Shown here: positions 1 through 8,020 of the stretch, one piece after another
How the letters are laid out: every line of letters begins with the position of its first letter
Position numbering within the stretch: position 1 is the first letter of the stretch
Assembly: GCF_014062345.1 (NCBI RefSeq)
Contig: NZ_JACGLS010000001.1
Location: 434,001 to 498,000 of the forward strand
DNA: 64,000 nt
Direction of reading: 5' to 3'
Source: Tenacibaculum pelagium
GTDB taxonomy: Bacteria > Bacteroidota > Bacteroidia > Flavobacteriales > Flavobacteriaceae
Notes under the pieces: model-generated
The model's database searches: none
Told to the model about the DNA's origin: nothing
What the model saw: the letters and a program-made list of their open reading frames with translations, nothing else
Program-made: the position numbers and the translations under genes

Positions 1-2
1 CT

Positions 3-275
3 CAAGATGACATTGTAACTGTTAACAGAACTACTGGACAATTAAGAAAAGTAAGCGCTGCTAATTTATTAACTGAAGAAGTTACTGAACTGACAGCAAT
101 AGACGGTCAGTTAATTTTCAACAACGGATTTACCTTACAATCTACCGATAAAGTAAATGTATATAGAAACGGAGTACGTATAGATTTTACTATAGTAAAC
201 AACACTACTATAGAAATAGAGCCTGAAGCAATTTGCTACGCAGGTGACCAAATAAGAATAGTTCAATTTTATTAA
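3..275 (+). CDS. C-terminal end of a secreted surface-protein paralogue (5' truncated)
   Basis: An open frame runs from the window edge to a TAA at 273-275 and gives 90 residues; the start lies upstream of the window. The tail reads KVNVYRNGVRIDFTIVNN and ends in GDQIRIVQFY. This matches the C-terminus of the next gene (KVWVYRNGAKL, then SGDIIEVQYVK), and an upstream block resembling V-R-x-TG-x-(L/I)-(R/K)-K is also shared. The two are therefore tandem paralogues. The YRNG ... DYT ... SGD-x-I-x-V-x-Y pattern resembles short beta-rich modules seen in fibre and adhesin proteins. Function is unknown; a surface or extracellular role is inferred from its neighbours. Confidence 0.75.
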   Translation, partial: QDDIVTVNRTTGQLRKVSAANLLTEEVTELTAIDGQLIFNNGFTLQSTDKVNVYRNGVRIDFTIVNNTTIEIEPEAICYAGDQIRIVQFY

Positions 276-318
276 TAATAAAAACCCCTAATTATAAACC
301 GAAAACAATTATTTAATT

Positions 319-1137
319 ATGAAAACAATTACAAACAAATTTAAAATCGCATTAGTCGCCGTTGGTTTACTTGCCGTTGGTACAGTTAATGCACAAACAA
401 CTGGAACAGACATAACCAAACAAGCACCTACTGTATTAGGTTCTTCAACTACAGCTACAGCAGCTACTCCAGGAGCAAGTGCTATAGTTGCTCCAACATC
501 AGGAGCAACTGTACAAGGAGGGTCAGTTAGAGTTATAGATAACAAAGGAACAATGAAATATCTACAAGTTCAAAATGGATTAACTCAGATGACTAATACT
601 GCACCTGATGGAGGTATTACAACAACCTGGCAATTGGGAGGTCAAATAGTTAGTGATACAGATATAGACTTTAATGGTAACGTTTTTTCTTTTAACAATG
701 TTGTTCAGATTGATGGTACGGATGCTGTAAATGGGATTGCTGCTACAACTACAACTACTGCTAGTGGGCAAGGTAATACTGGATGGACATTATTAGTAAG
801 AGATGAAGGTACTGGTGAAATAAAAAAATTATTAGCTTCAGACTTAGTGGTTAGTGGTCAAACATATTTCACTGCCGCAGTAGCTGATGCAGTTGCTGGT
901 GCAACCGCAGCAGAACTAACATTTGATGTTACTGCAGGAACTCCTGCTTTAGCTGGAGCACAGCTTCCATTACCTGATTACAGTAAAGTTTGGGTATATA
1001 GAAATGGAGCAAAGTTAATTGCTAATTTAGATTATACAATTGTTGGATCTACGGTTGTTTTAGCTGAGAATGCTACAGCCCCAAGTGATTGGAGTTTATT
1101 TTCTGGCGATATTATTGAAGTACAATATGTTAAATAA
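319..1137 (+). CDS. Secreted surface protein, paralogue of the preceding gene
   Basis: This is a 272-residue protein with a clear signal peptide: a basic start, a hydrophobic segment ALVAVGLLAVGTVNA, and probable cleavage before Q26. The region after the signal is rich in Ala, Thr and Gly (about residues 27-65). It is followed by VRVIDNKGT, a motif repeated in the next gene (EVRVIDNKGT). The C-terminal ~110 residues match the truncated gene upstream (TGEIKK block, then YRNGAKL and SGDIIEVQYVK). It lies 43 bp after that gene and 5 bp before the next one, which suggests one operon. The domain is probably beta-rich and adhesin- or fibre-like, but no enzymatic motif is visible. The true biological role is unknown. 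Confidence 0.8.
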   Translation: MKTITNKFKIALVAVGLLAVGTVNAQTTGTDITKQAPTVLGSSTTATAATPGASAIVAPTSGATVQGGSVRVIDNKGTMKYLQVQNGLTQMTNTAPDGGITTTWQLGGQIVSDTDIDFNGNVFSFNNVVQIDGTDAVNGIAATTTTTASGQGNTGWTLLVRDEGTGEIKKLLASDLVVSGQTYFTAAVADAVAGATAAELTFDVTAGTPALAGAQLPLPDYSKVWVYRNGAKLIANLDYTIVGSTVVLAENATAPSDWSLFSGDIIEVQYVK

Positions 1138-1142
1138 CATTA

Positions 1143-1796
1143 ATGCCTAAAAACATTAAACATATAAAATTACTTATACTAACTTTTGCATTGGTACTGT
1201 TAAACACAAGTACCAATGCACAAGAAGTTAGGGTTATTGATAACAAAGGAACTATACAAACTGTTAAAAGTAATACAGTAAATACCTCAATTACTGAAAG
1301 TACACCTGCTGATTATATAGCAAATGTAGATGCCACCTACTCACCTATTGAAAACGACACTTACATATACACTCCTGCTAATGGAGAAAAAGTGTACTAT
1401 GTTTATGATGGAGTAAATTGGAATATGATAGCACCTACAAAAGCTGCTAGGGTATTTTACCCACCATCTATAGCTATTGACGCTTCTTCTATTTCCGCTG
1501 ACCCAACAATACCAAGTTCAGGTGATGAATCTATTGACCTGTATAATGATTATTATAGACAATTTAGATTAGAGGCAAACCTTTTACCAACACCTGGAAA
1601 ATCTGCCCAAAGTACTGGATCTCCAAATATAGTACCATACTATGAAAGGAATGAATTATATTATTATGTTACTTATTATGATCCATCTGTAATTGAAAAT
1701 GTTTCTATTGATGCTGACGGAAATATGAGTTATGATATTATATCTACACCTACAGACGACAATACAATTATAAATGTAGTATTTGTTGTAAAATAA
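1143..1796 (+). CDS. Secreted hypothetical protein sharing the VRVIDNKGT motif
   Basis: This is a 217-residue protein with an N-terminal signal peptide (hydrophobic LLILTFALVLLNTSTNA, cleavage near residue 26). The mature protein starts with EVRVIDNKGT, the same nonapeptide as in the upstream paralogue. The rest is rich in Tyr, Asp, Pro and Ser, with ELYYYVTYYD near residue 175 and a hydrophobic end IINVVFVVK. Only 5 bp separate it from the gene before and 17 bp from the gene after, so it is probably co-transcribed. No catalytic motif is seen. It is most likely an exported structural or accessory subunit of the same surface system. Confidence 0.75.
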   Translation: MPKNIKHIKLLILTFALVLLNTSTNAQEVRVIDNKGTIQTVKSNTVNTSITESTPADYIANVDATYSPIENDTYIYTPANGEKVYYVYDGVNWNMIAPTKAARVFYPPSIAIDASSISADPTIPSSGDESIDLYNDYYRQFRLEANLLPTPGKSAQSTGSPNIVPYYERNELYYYVTYYDPSVIENVSIDADGNMSYDIISTPTDDNTIINVVFVVK

Positions 1797-1813
1797 TACT
1801 TAAAAGAAAGCTT

Positions 1814-2758
1814 ATGAAGTTTTTAAAAACATATATTTTTTTCTTTTTAGTATTTAGTTATACATTAATTTCTGCACAAACCACTGGAGATTTTAGATCA
1901 AGACAAAATGGTAATTGGAATGATCCTAATAGCTGGGAGTATTATAATGGAACTATTTGGGTTAATCCTGCTACAACTTACCCTGGACAAATAGCAACTA
2001 CAGCTAACGATGTTGTTATTAGAAATAGTCATAGTATTTCATTAGGAGTTGACTTATCAACAAGTGGAACAATTAATTCTGTTACCATAGGTGATAGAAA
2101 TGGCTCAGGTTTGGCTAGTATTGAAACATTAACTATAACAAACACTGCTGGTTTAAATACTACTAGCTTTACTATAGCTTACGATGGTTTTGTTACTTGG
2201 CAAGCAAGTGTAAATAAGTCTTTAAAGTTTCCTGCTAATACAAACATTGTTGTAGAACCTGTTCACCCAGATGAAGGAGTTGGCGGCGTTGCTTTACATG
2301 ACACCCATGGTTTACATGCTAACACTACACCCTGTAGTAATTCGAGAGCTTTAGAAATAGGTACTTCAAAGTATAGTAGTTGTCAAGGAGCAGGTTCATT
2401 ATTAACTTTTGATCAAGTAAATAATGCAGGTGGTAATTTAAATGTTTCTCCAAGTTTTACAGCACCAGCTTGTATAAACCAAACACTAAATCTATTTGCT
2501 AACCCAGGAGGAAGTGAATTAGATGACACTCCTATTAATTATAGCTGGAATGTAATCCCTCCTTCAGGAGCTAACTACGCTATAACAGCTACAGAGAACC
2601 CTACAGACACCCCTTTATTACTTGGATCTTATATCTATGAAGTTACAATAACCAATAATTCTGGAATTACAAATACCAACTCAGTTACTATAGAAGTTAC
2701 TTCTTGTAATAAAAAAGTAATCACCAACCGCCGTATAACTTATAGAGTTAAAAAATGA
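1814..2758 (+). CDS. Secreted protein with G8-like start and PKD/Ig-like region
   Basis: This is a 314-residue protein with a signal peptide (FLKTYIFFFLVFSYTLISAQ). After it comes GNWNDPNSWEYYNG, followed by a DVVIRNSHSISLGVDL stretch. That arrangement is typical of G8-like beta domains at the start of Bacteroidota surface proteins. A later part (about residues 225-300) reads like a PKD/Ig-type beta sandwich with SWNVIPPSG and YEVTITNNSG, ending in a basic tail. Its stop codon overlaps the next start (ATGA at 2755-2758), so the two are translationally coupled. The likely role is an extracellular or cell-surface structural protein exported together with its neighbour. Confidence 0.72.
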   Translation: MKFLKTYIFFFLVFSYTLISAQTTGDFRSRQNGNWNDPNSWEYYNGTIWVNPATTYPGQIATTANDVVIRNSHSISLGVDLSTSGTINSVTIGDRNGSGLASIETLTITNTAGLNTTSFTIAYDGFVTWQASVNKSLKFPANTNIVVEPVHPDEGVGGVALHDTHGLHANTTPCSNSRALEIGTSKYSSCQGAGSLLTFDQVNNAGGNLNVSPSFTAPACINQTLNLFANPGGSELDDTPINYSWNVIPPSGANYAITATENPTDTPLLLGSYIYEVTITNNSGITNTNSVTIEVTSCNKKVITNRRITYRVKK

Positions 2759-3942
2759 TGCTATTTAAACGATACATATCATTTTTATTTTTCATTAGTA
2801 TAACAGTTGCTAGTGTGTCGCAAAATGCATTTTATAATTCTGGTGTGGTACAATTACACGATGGAGCTAAAATTGGTTTTCATACCGATGTAATTAACGA
2901 TGGTGTTTTAGATAACTATATTGGTTTTGCTGGTTTTTATGCAGATACCGAATTAAGAACAATTTCAGGAAATAACAGAATTACTTTTTTTAATGTTGAA
3001 ATTGATGCCTTAAATAATTTAGAATTACAAAATTCATTAGGAGTCCGTAATCAACTCGATTTTATTAATGGTTTAGTAATTACACCTAGAGATAATCCAG
3101 ATATCTCTCTTGATTTTATAGAATACGACATGTATGCAGGTGAAGACAACCTAAGACATACAAACGGATATGCATCAACAAAAGAAGGTAGTAGAAACGA
3201 TAATTTTTCTTTTCCTATTGGTGACGGATCACAAATCCGCCCGATGATTATACCTAATCATCAAAAATATTATTTATTTAAAGGAGCTTACTTTTATGAA
3301 GACCCTAACTTCCCAACAACTTTTTCTTCTGATTTTTTAACCGATCAAAAACAAATTCTGTTAGAAAACATTAGTAATGTAGAATTTTGGGATTTAAATG
3401 GAAAAAACGAAACGAGAGTTACCTTAACATGGAATACTCGTAGTGATATTTCAACCATTTCTAATGACATTAACTTACTTACAGTTGTTGGGTGGAGTAT
3501 TTCTGAAAACAGATGGGTAAATTTAAGTAGCACAAATGTTACTGGAGATTTAGACACAGGAGAAATTACATCCGAAACTTTTGTGCCAGATGAATATGAA
3601 GCAATTACTATAGGTTCAATTGTAAACGATGAAATACCTGATGATAACAATAGTGATAACATCATTATTTCACCTAATGGAGATAATTTAAACGATTTCT
3701 TACAGTTTGATGAAATTAGCGAATACACCAATAACAAATTAACGATCTATAATCGCTGGGGAAATATTGTATATCAGACAGAAAATTATTTTAATAATTG
3801 GGATGGTACTTCTAATGGTAGAGCTACTATAAACAAAGAAGATAAGCTACCTGAAGCTACTTATTTTTATTATTTAGAATCTGGTAACGACCCTAATAAC
3901 TTAGTTAAACTACAAAAAGGTTGGGTGTATATTCATAGATAA
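2755..3942 (+). CDS. T9SS type B sorting domain-containing surface protein
   Basis: This is a 395-residue secreted protein with an N-terminal hydrophobic signal segment. The C-terminal ~85 residues are a clear gliding-motility-associated (CHU_C, type B) sorting domain: it starts IIISPNGDNLND, continues with LTIYNRWGNIVYQ and NNWDG, then ATYFYY and a final KGWVYIHR. In flavobacteria such domains direct export through the type IX secretion system and usually pair with a PorP/SprF-like partner, which is not in this window. The middle region is an uncharacterised beta-rich part. It is the last gene of the co-directional run, coupled to the gene before it by an ATGA overlap, and probably carries the group to the cell surface. 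Confidence 0.88.
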   Translation: MMLFKRYISFLFFISITVASVSQNAFYNSGVVQLHDGAKIGFHTDVINDGVLDNYIGFAGFYADTELRTISGNNRITFFNVEIDALNNLELQNSLGVRNQLDFINGLVITPRDNPDISLDFIEYDMYAGEDNLRHTNGYASTKEGSRNDNFSFPIGDGSQIRPMIIPNHQKYYLFKGAYFYEDPNFPTTFSSDFLTDQKQILLENISNVEFWDLNGKNETRVTLTWNTRSDISTISNDINLLTVVGWSISENRWVNLSSTNVTGDLDTGEITSETFVPDEYEAITIGSIVNDEIPDDNNSDNIIISPNGDNLNDFLQFDEISEYTNNKLTIYNRWGNIVYQTENYFNNWDGTSNGRATINKEDKLPEATYFYYLESGNDPNNLVKLQKGWVYIHR

Positions 3943-3947
3943 ACAAC

Positions 3948-4442
3948 CTACCCTACTAAAACTTTCTTCGGTGTAGTTGGGTTATAGCCAAAATCGGCAT
4001 CAGGTAATTCAATTCCTAATTGATTTATAATAAAACCAATACTTGCAAAATGGTGAATTGCATGACTATGTGCCTGTATTAATGCACTACCAACGGTATA
4101 ATTTGCTGTTAACTTACCCAAACCTAAATCGTCAGTTACAGGAATAACTCTATCAAAATCTTCAGTATTTAAACAGTGAAGTTGAGAAATTACATCATTA
4201 AAATATAAAATACCAAATTCTGTTTTTTCTTCAGCTAGCTGATTACGCTCTCTATCAGAAAAATCTACACAACTTTTTTCTAAGCCTTTAAATATACAGG
4301 TAAAAACATCTAGAATATGACGCATATTAGCTCCTATGCTTGAATAATATGGAGGCACAGTTTTATCACTATACTGTTCATCTGTTATTGAATTAAGGAG
4401 TTTTATTCCTCTCTCAAGGTTTTTTTCAATGGCATCAATCAT
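3948..4442 (-). CDS. DinB-like four-helix protein
   Basis: This is a 164-residue cytosolic protein. It resembles the DinB/YfiT superfamily of four-helix bundles that bind a metal through three histidines. A first His lies in GANMRHILD (about residue 42) and a His cluster AHSHAIHHFASIG lies near residues 129-140. It converges with the surface-protein run, with only 5 bp between the stop codons. Members are often stress-linked thiol-dependent enzymes, but the substrate of this one cannot be inferred. Confidence 0.78.
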   Translation of the reverse strand: MIDAIEKNLERGIKLLNSITDEQYSDKTVPPYYSSIGANMRHILDVFTCIFKGLEKSCVDFSDRERNQLAEEKTEFGILYFNDVISQLHCLNTEDFDRVIPVTDDLGLGKLTANYTVGSALIQAHSHAIHHFASIGFIINQLGIELPDADFGYNPTTPKKVLVG

Positions 4443-4600
4443 AAGTAACTGTAAAATCTTTCAAGTATGTCGTATAAATATAGAGCTTTTTACACATAGT
4501 ACTAAGCTTTTAAATAAACATTTTTCAATGCGTTAAAAATCAAAGCCTTACAAGTAAACAACTAATATTAAAACCTTATAAAATCTATCATAAATATTTT

Positions 4601-4617
4601 TATGGCACGCTCTTTGA
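4601..4617 (+). promoter_or_regulatory. Sigma54-like (-24/-12) promoter for the secreted protein at 4684
   Basis: The sequence TGGCACGCTCTTTGAA matches the RpoN consensus TGGCACG-N4-TTGCA, with GG at 4604-4605 and the -12 element ten bases further on. The only clear departure is GA instead of GC at 4616-4617. It lies about 67 bp upstream of the start codon at 4684, leaving room for a leader. No TAnnTTTG box is seen closer to the gene. Confidence 0.62.
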
Positions 4618-4683
4618 AAATTAAACATCAAATGCGGAAGCCGAAAAGCATATAGAGTAAGCATAACCCTAAAATTAGCAATT

Positions 4684-5430
4684 ATGAGAACAGGGATACT
4701 TTTATTATTAGCAATGATGTCATTAGCAACAGTAAACGCTGATAACATAAACAAATCAACTAGCAAAATTGGGGTTACAAATCGTTTTGACGATGCAGTT
4801 ACCTTTGTTGAAAGAGGAGTACAATTCCATGTATTTTTAAATGGAGACTTTGATTTCAATACTCACAGTAGAAACACAAGATATGTAGATTATTACGGAA
4901 GACGTGTAAAAACAAACCGTGGAGTACGTATTGAGCGAGACTTTAGAGGACGTATAAGACGTGTAGGTAATGTATTTGTAAATTATGATGTAAGAGGAAA
5001 CGTAACTCGTATTGGTAACGTATTTATTAGATATAAATTCGGGCAATTATTTAAAGTTGGAAGCTTACGTGTAAAATATGATCGATGGGGAAACCCTCAA
5101 TATAGAGGCTTTGTAAAACCAGGTCATCATTACGAAGACGATTATTATTATGAAGATGATGTTTATTATGGTAATGGAGGAATTGATATTGATGTAAACA
5201 TTGGTATATTCGATTATGATGATAGATACTTTTACAAAAGAGATTTTAGAAACAACTATCGTCAATTTAAAGAAGACAACAACTTCTTTTACTACAGAGC
5301 AAAACCTAATGCTAAAATTGGTAAACGAAGTAAAATTTTAAAGAGACGTAAAAACAAAAGTTACTCTAAGAAATTTCATCACAAAAAAGAAAAGGCTGAA
5401 CAAAAAGGAAGGTCTAGAAGAAATAGATAA
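4684..5430 (+). CDS. Secreted Tyr/Asp/Arg-rich repeat protein, unknown function
   Basis: This is a 248-residue protein with a short signal peptide (ILLLLAMMSLATVNA, cleavage near residue 20). Residues ~87-142 hold three imperfect repeats of about 18 residues: RRVGNVFVNYD, TRIGNVFIRYK and FKVGSLRVKYD. A highly acidic, Tyr-rich stretch follows (DDYYYEDDVYY ... DVNIGIFDYDDRYF), and then a strongly basic Lys/Arg tail (residues ~212-248). The charge-segregated design suggests an exported, possibly polymer- or matrix-binding protein. It is a single-gene unit behind a sigma54-like promoter and before a strong terminator. I do not recognise a named family. Confidence 0.72.
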   Translation: MRTGILLLLAMMSLATVNADNINKSTSKIGVTNRFDDAVTFVERGVQFHVFLNGDFDFNTHSRNTRYVDYYGRRVKTNRGVRIERDFRGRIRRVGNVFVNYDVRGNVTRIGNVFIRYKFGQLFKVGSLRVKYDRWGNPQYRGFVKPGHHYEDDYYYEDDVYYGNGGIDIDVNIGIFDYDDRYFYKRDFRNNYRQFKEDNNFFYYRAKPNAKIGKRSKILKRRKNKSYSKKFHHKKEKAEQKGRSRRNR

Positions 5431-5440
5431 AATAAAAAAA

Positions 5441-5466
5441 CCGTATCAAAATTGATACGGTTTTTT
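5441..5466. terminator. Bidirectional terminator between secreted protein and rny
   Basis: A perfect hairpin has arms CCGTATCAA and TTGATACGG (5441-5460). It has a T-run at 5461-5466 on the plus strand and an A-run before it, which gives a T-run for the minus strand. It can end both convergent genes. Confidence 0.88.
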
Positions 5467-5487
5467 CTTTATTTGATAAGTGACAAA

Positions 5488-7053
5488 TTACTTTGCTACA
5501 TTCACTGCTCTTGTTTCACGAATCACAGTTACTTTTACTTGTCCTGGATATGTCATATCATTTTGAATCTTTTGAGAGATATTAAATGATAATTCTGCTG
5601 CCTTAGTGTCGTTTACCTTAGCACTCTCAACCATTACACGTAATTCACGTCCTGCTTGAATAGCATAGGCTTTTTGTACACCTGTAAATCCGAAAGCAAT
5701 ATCTTCTAAATCTTTTAAACGTTGTATGTAAGAATCTAATACCTGACGACGTGCTCCCGGTCTTGCTCCTGAAATAGCATCACAAACCTGAACTATAGGT
5801 GATAATAAACTCTTCATTTCTATCTCGTCGTGGTGAGCTCCAATTGCATTACATACATCTGGTTTTTCTCCATATTTCTCAGCCCATTGCATACCTAATA
5901 ATGCGTGTGGTAATTCACTTTCAGTTTCTGGCACTTTACCAATATCATGCAATAAACCAGCTCTTTTAGCAGCTTTAGCATTTAAGCCCATTTCTGCAGC
6001 CATAATACCACATAAATTCGCAACTTCTCTAGAGTGCTGTAATAAGTTTTGACCATAAGAAGAACGGTACTTCATTCGTCCAACTGTTTTAATCAATTCA
6101 GGATGTAATCCGTGAATCCCTAAATCAATAACTGTACGCTTACCAACTTCGATAATTTCTTGGGTAATTTGCTTTTCGGTTTTCTTAACAACCTCTTCAA
6201 TTCTTGCTGGGTGAATTCTTCCATCTGTTACTAATTTATGCATTGATAAACGAGCAATTTCACGACGTACAGGATCGAAACAAGATAAAATAATTGCTTC
6301 TGGAGTATCATCAACAATAATCTCAACACCAGTAGCTGCTTCTAAAGCACGAATATTACGACCTTCACGACCAATAATTCTACCTTTTACATCATCAGAT
6401 TCTAAATTAAAAACTGAAACACAATTTTCAACAGCCTGCTCTACCCCTACTCTTTGAATGGTATTTAAAACAACTTTACGTGCTTCTTGTTGTGCAGTCA
6501 TTTTAGCTTCTTCAACCGTATCTTGAATAAAAGACATGGCATCAGCTTTAGCTTCATCTTTTAAATTCGCTACCAATTCAGTTTTAGCTTCATCAGCAGA
6601 TAAACCAGAAATTTGTTCAAGCATATCAACGTGACGCTTGTGCAATTTTTCTAATTCTGATTCTTTCTTATCTAAAAATTCTAACTTGTAATCGAAATCC
6701 GCTTCTTTTTTCTCTAAAGAAATGTTTTTCTTTTTATTTCTATCTAATTCAGAAGAAACTTGACTTTCTTTGTCGCGTATTCTTTTTTCAACATCAGACA
6801 TTTTCTTTTCTCTTGATAAAATTACCTTTTCATGCTCAGCTTTAAGTTCAATAAACTTTTCTTTAGCTTGTAATATTTTATCTTTCTTTATCGCATCCGC
6901 TTCAACCTTTGCTTCTTTTACAATGTTTCTAGCTTCTTTTTTTGTTTCTTGTATTAATTTATTAGCATTAGATTTCTCTAACATTTTAGCAATAAAAAAA
7001 CCTATTGCTATCCCTATAATTCCTGCTAGCACAGGAAATAATATTCCTTCCAT
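5488..7053 (-). CDS. rny: Ribonuclease Y
   Basis: This is a 521-residue protein, the usual length for RNase Y, a membrane-anchored endoribonuclease that starts mRNA decay. Domain order: an N-terminal membrane helix ([19 protein letters not shown], residues 4-22), a long Lys/Glu coiled coil (about 25-190), a KH domain with [15 protein letters not shown] (about 225-240), and an HD domain with LLHDIGKV (about residue 368) and AIGAHHDE (about residue 402). Its only close neighbours on this strand are the 6S RNA and zapA. Identification is firm. Confidence 0.96.
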   Translation of the reverse strand: MEGILFPVLAGIIGIAIGFFIAKMLEKSNANKLIQETKKEARNIVKEAKVEADAIKKDKILQAKEKFIELKAEHEKVILSREKKMSDVEKRIRDKESQVSSELDRNKKKNISLEKKEADFDYKLEFLDKKESELEKLHKRHVDMLEQISGLSADEAKTELVANLKDEAKADAMSFIQDTVEEAKMTAQQEARKVVLNTIQRVGVEQAVENCVSVFNLESDDVKGRIIGREGRNIRALEAATGVEIIVDDTPEAIILSCFDPVRREIARLSMHKLVTDGRIHPARIEEVVKKTEKQITQEIIEVGKRTVIDLGIHGLHPELIKTVGRMKYRSSYGQNLLQHSREVANLCGIMAAEMGLNAKAAKRAGLLHDIGKVPETESELPHALLGMQWAEKYGEKPDVCNAIGAHHDEIEMKSLLSPIVQVCDAISGARPGARRQVLDSYIQRLKDLEDIAFGFTGVQKAYAIQAGRELRVMVESAKVNDTKAAELSFNISQKIQNDMTYPGQVKVTVIRETRAVNVAK

Positions 7054-7072
7054 AATTTTGATTTGATTGTAT

Positions 7073-7253
7073 AAAAAAACCTACATTAATAGGGTCTTAT
7101 AAACTCCGAAAAACAGGTTTAGGACTAACTGGCTTATCAAGGATCCGTTCTGGGCATCAAATAAATTGATACATACGGCTTGCTCTACGAACCAAGACTC
7201 ATCCTTTCTAAATAAATAGTGTTGAGTTTAACAAACAATGTACTAATGTAGGT
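7073..7253 (-). ncRNA. ssrS: 6S RNA (SsrS-like)
   Basis: The 230-bp gap between zapA and rny holds a minus-strand RNA candidate. Its ends form a closing stem: CCTACATTA at the 5' end (complement of 7244-7252) pairs with TAATGTAGG at the 3' end (complement of 7080-7088). A run of seven U follows directly (7073-7079). The middle can fold into paired arms around a loop, for example CTTGGTTCGTAGAGCAAGCC and GGATCCTTGATAAGCC. The total of about 175-180 nt fits 6S RNA, which binds the RNA polymerase holoenzyme. 6S genes are linked to zapA in other bacteria such as E. coli. The call combines structure and context; no covariance search was run. Confidence 0.72.
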
Positions 7254-7283
7254 AGTAATATTAATAATATATTTTAAAGAACG

Positions 7284-7571
7284 TTATAAATGCTTATCTA
7301 ATAAATTAGATAATTCATTTATTTTATTTGATACTTCGGTGTTTTCTATAGTATTGTTTATCGATACTATTTTTGCTTTCGAAGCAAACTGTAAAGCACT
7401 CATTGCTAATACATCTTGCTTGTCTGCCACCGCATAATTTTGCTCAAATTTAGCGATTAATTCGTTAATATCTTTTGCTGCTTTACGCATCCCCTCTTCT
7501 TCTTCAGTGCTATTAACACTTAACGGATACGTTCTACCAGCAATTACAACATTAACTTTTATTTTCGCCAT
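7284..7571 (-). CDS. zapA: Cell division protein ZapA
   Basis: This is a 95-residue protein. The N-terminal half carries the ZapA globular domain: KVNVVIAGRTYPLSVNSTEEE, then MRKAAKDINELI. A C-terminal helical, coiled-coil-forming segment follows. ZapA binds FtsZ and promotes Z-ring bundling at midcell. It follows the coiled-coil gene at 7584 by 12 bp and precedes the 6S RNA. Confidence 0.9.
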   Translation of the reverse strand: MAKIKVNVVIAGRTYPLSVNSTEEEEGMRKAAKDINELIAKFEQNYAVADKQDVLAMSALQFASKAKIVSINNTIENTEVSNKINELSNLLDKHL

Positions 7572-7583
7572 GTAAAGAACTTT

Positions 7584-7874
7584 TTATGAATTCAAAAGAG
7601 CAATGCACTTATCAATCTCTCGAACTAATGTATTTATTTTGAGTTTTGTTTCTCTTGTATTTTCGCTACTACCTTCAATAGTTTTTGCAATTTTAAGTAA
7701 TTTAAACTCTTCTTGTTTTTTACTTAACTCTTGCTCTTTCTCTTGTAATAAAACTTGCAACTTTGCATTGTTTTGAAGCAAAACTTGATTTTCTTCTTTT
7801 AAAAAATCATAATTAGAAAGTAAGGTTTTTAACTTATCTTCCAGTAAATGAATTGCTTCTAAAGGGTCACTCAT
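7584..7874 (-). CDS. Small coiled-coil protein upstream of zapA
   Basis: This is a 96-residue, almost entirely helical protein rich in Leu, Lys, Glu and Gln. Heptad-like repeats run through about residues 5-65 (LLEDKLKTLLSNYDFLKEEN, LQEKEQELSKKQEEF). There is no signal peptide or catalytic motif. It sits 12 bp upstream of zapA and is probably co-transcribed with it. A division-associated role similar to ZapB is plausible, but this is inferred only from position and coiled-coil character. Confidence 0.75.
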   Translation of the reverse strand: MSDPLEAIHLLEDKLKTLLSNYDFLKEENQVLLQNNAKLQVLLQEKEQELSKKQEEFKLLKIAKTIEGSSENTRETKLKINTLVREIDKCIALLNS

Positions 7875-7995
7875 TTATTTTTGAGAATAAAACTATATCC
7901 ACAAAGTTATCAATATAGATTTTAAATAGCAACTCTTTTCTACTTTTTTACTAAAACACTGATGTTTAGCCTTTAAAGCTTTGACATAATTTTAG

Positions 7996-8003
7996 TATTT
8001 TTG
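7996..8003 (+). promoter_or_regulatory. Flavobacterial -7 box for the M23 peptidase gene
   Basis: TATTTTTG matches the Bacteroidota -7 consensus TAnnTTTG and lies 17 bp upstream of the TTG start at 8021. Confidence 0.55.
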
Positions 8004-8020
8004 TTAGAAACTGTTACGAT

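Noticed and set aside
4837..5265. Minus-strand ORFs inside the secreted repeat protein
   Set aside because: They are made of Ile/Tyr/Ser-rich chance frames opposite the Tyr/Asp-rich gene and have no promoter or motif.
7081..7250. A riboswitch or protein-coding ORF upstream of rny
   Set aside because: The closing stem, length and U-tract fit a free-standing RNA better, and no reading frame with coding character crosses the region.
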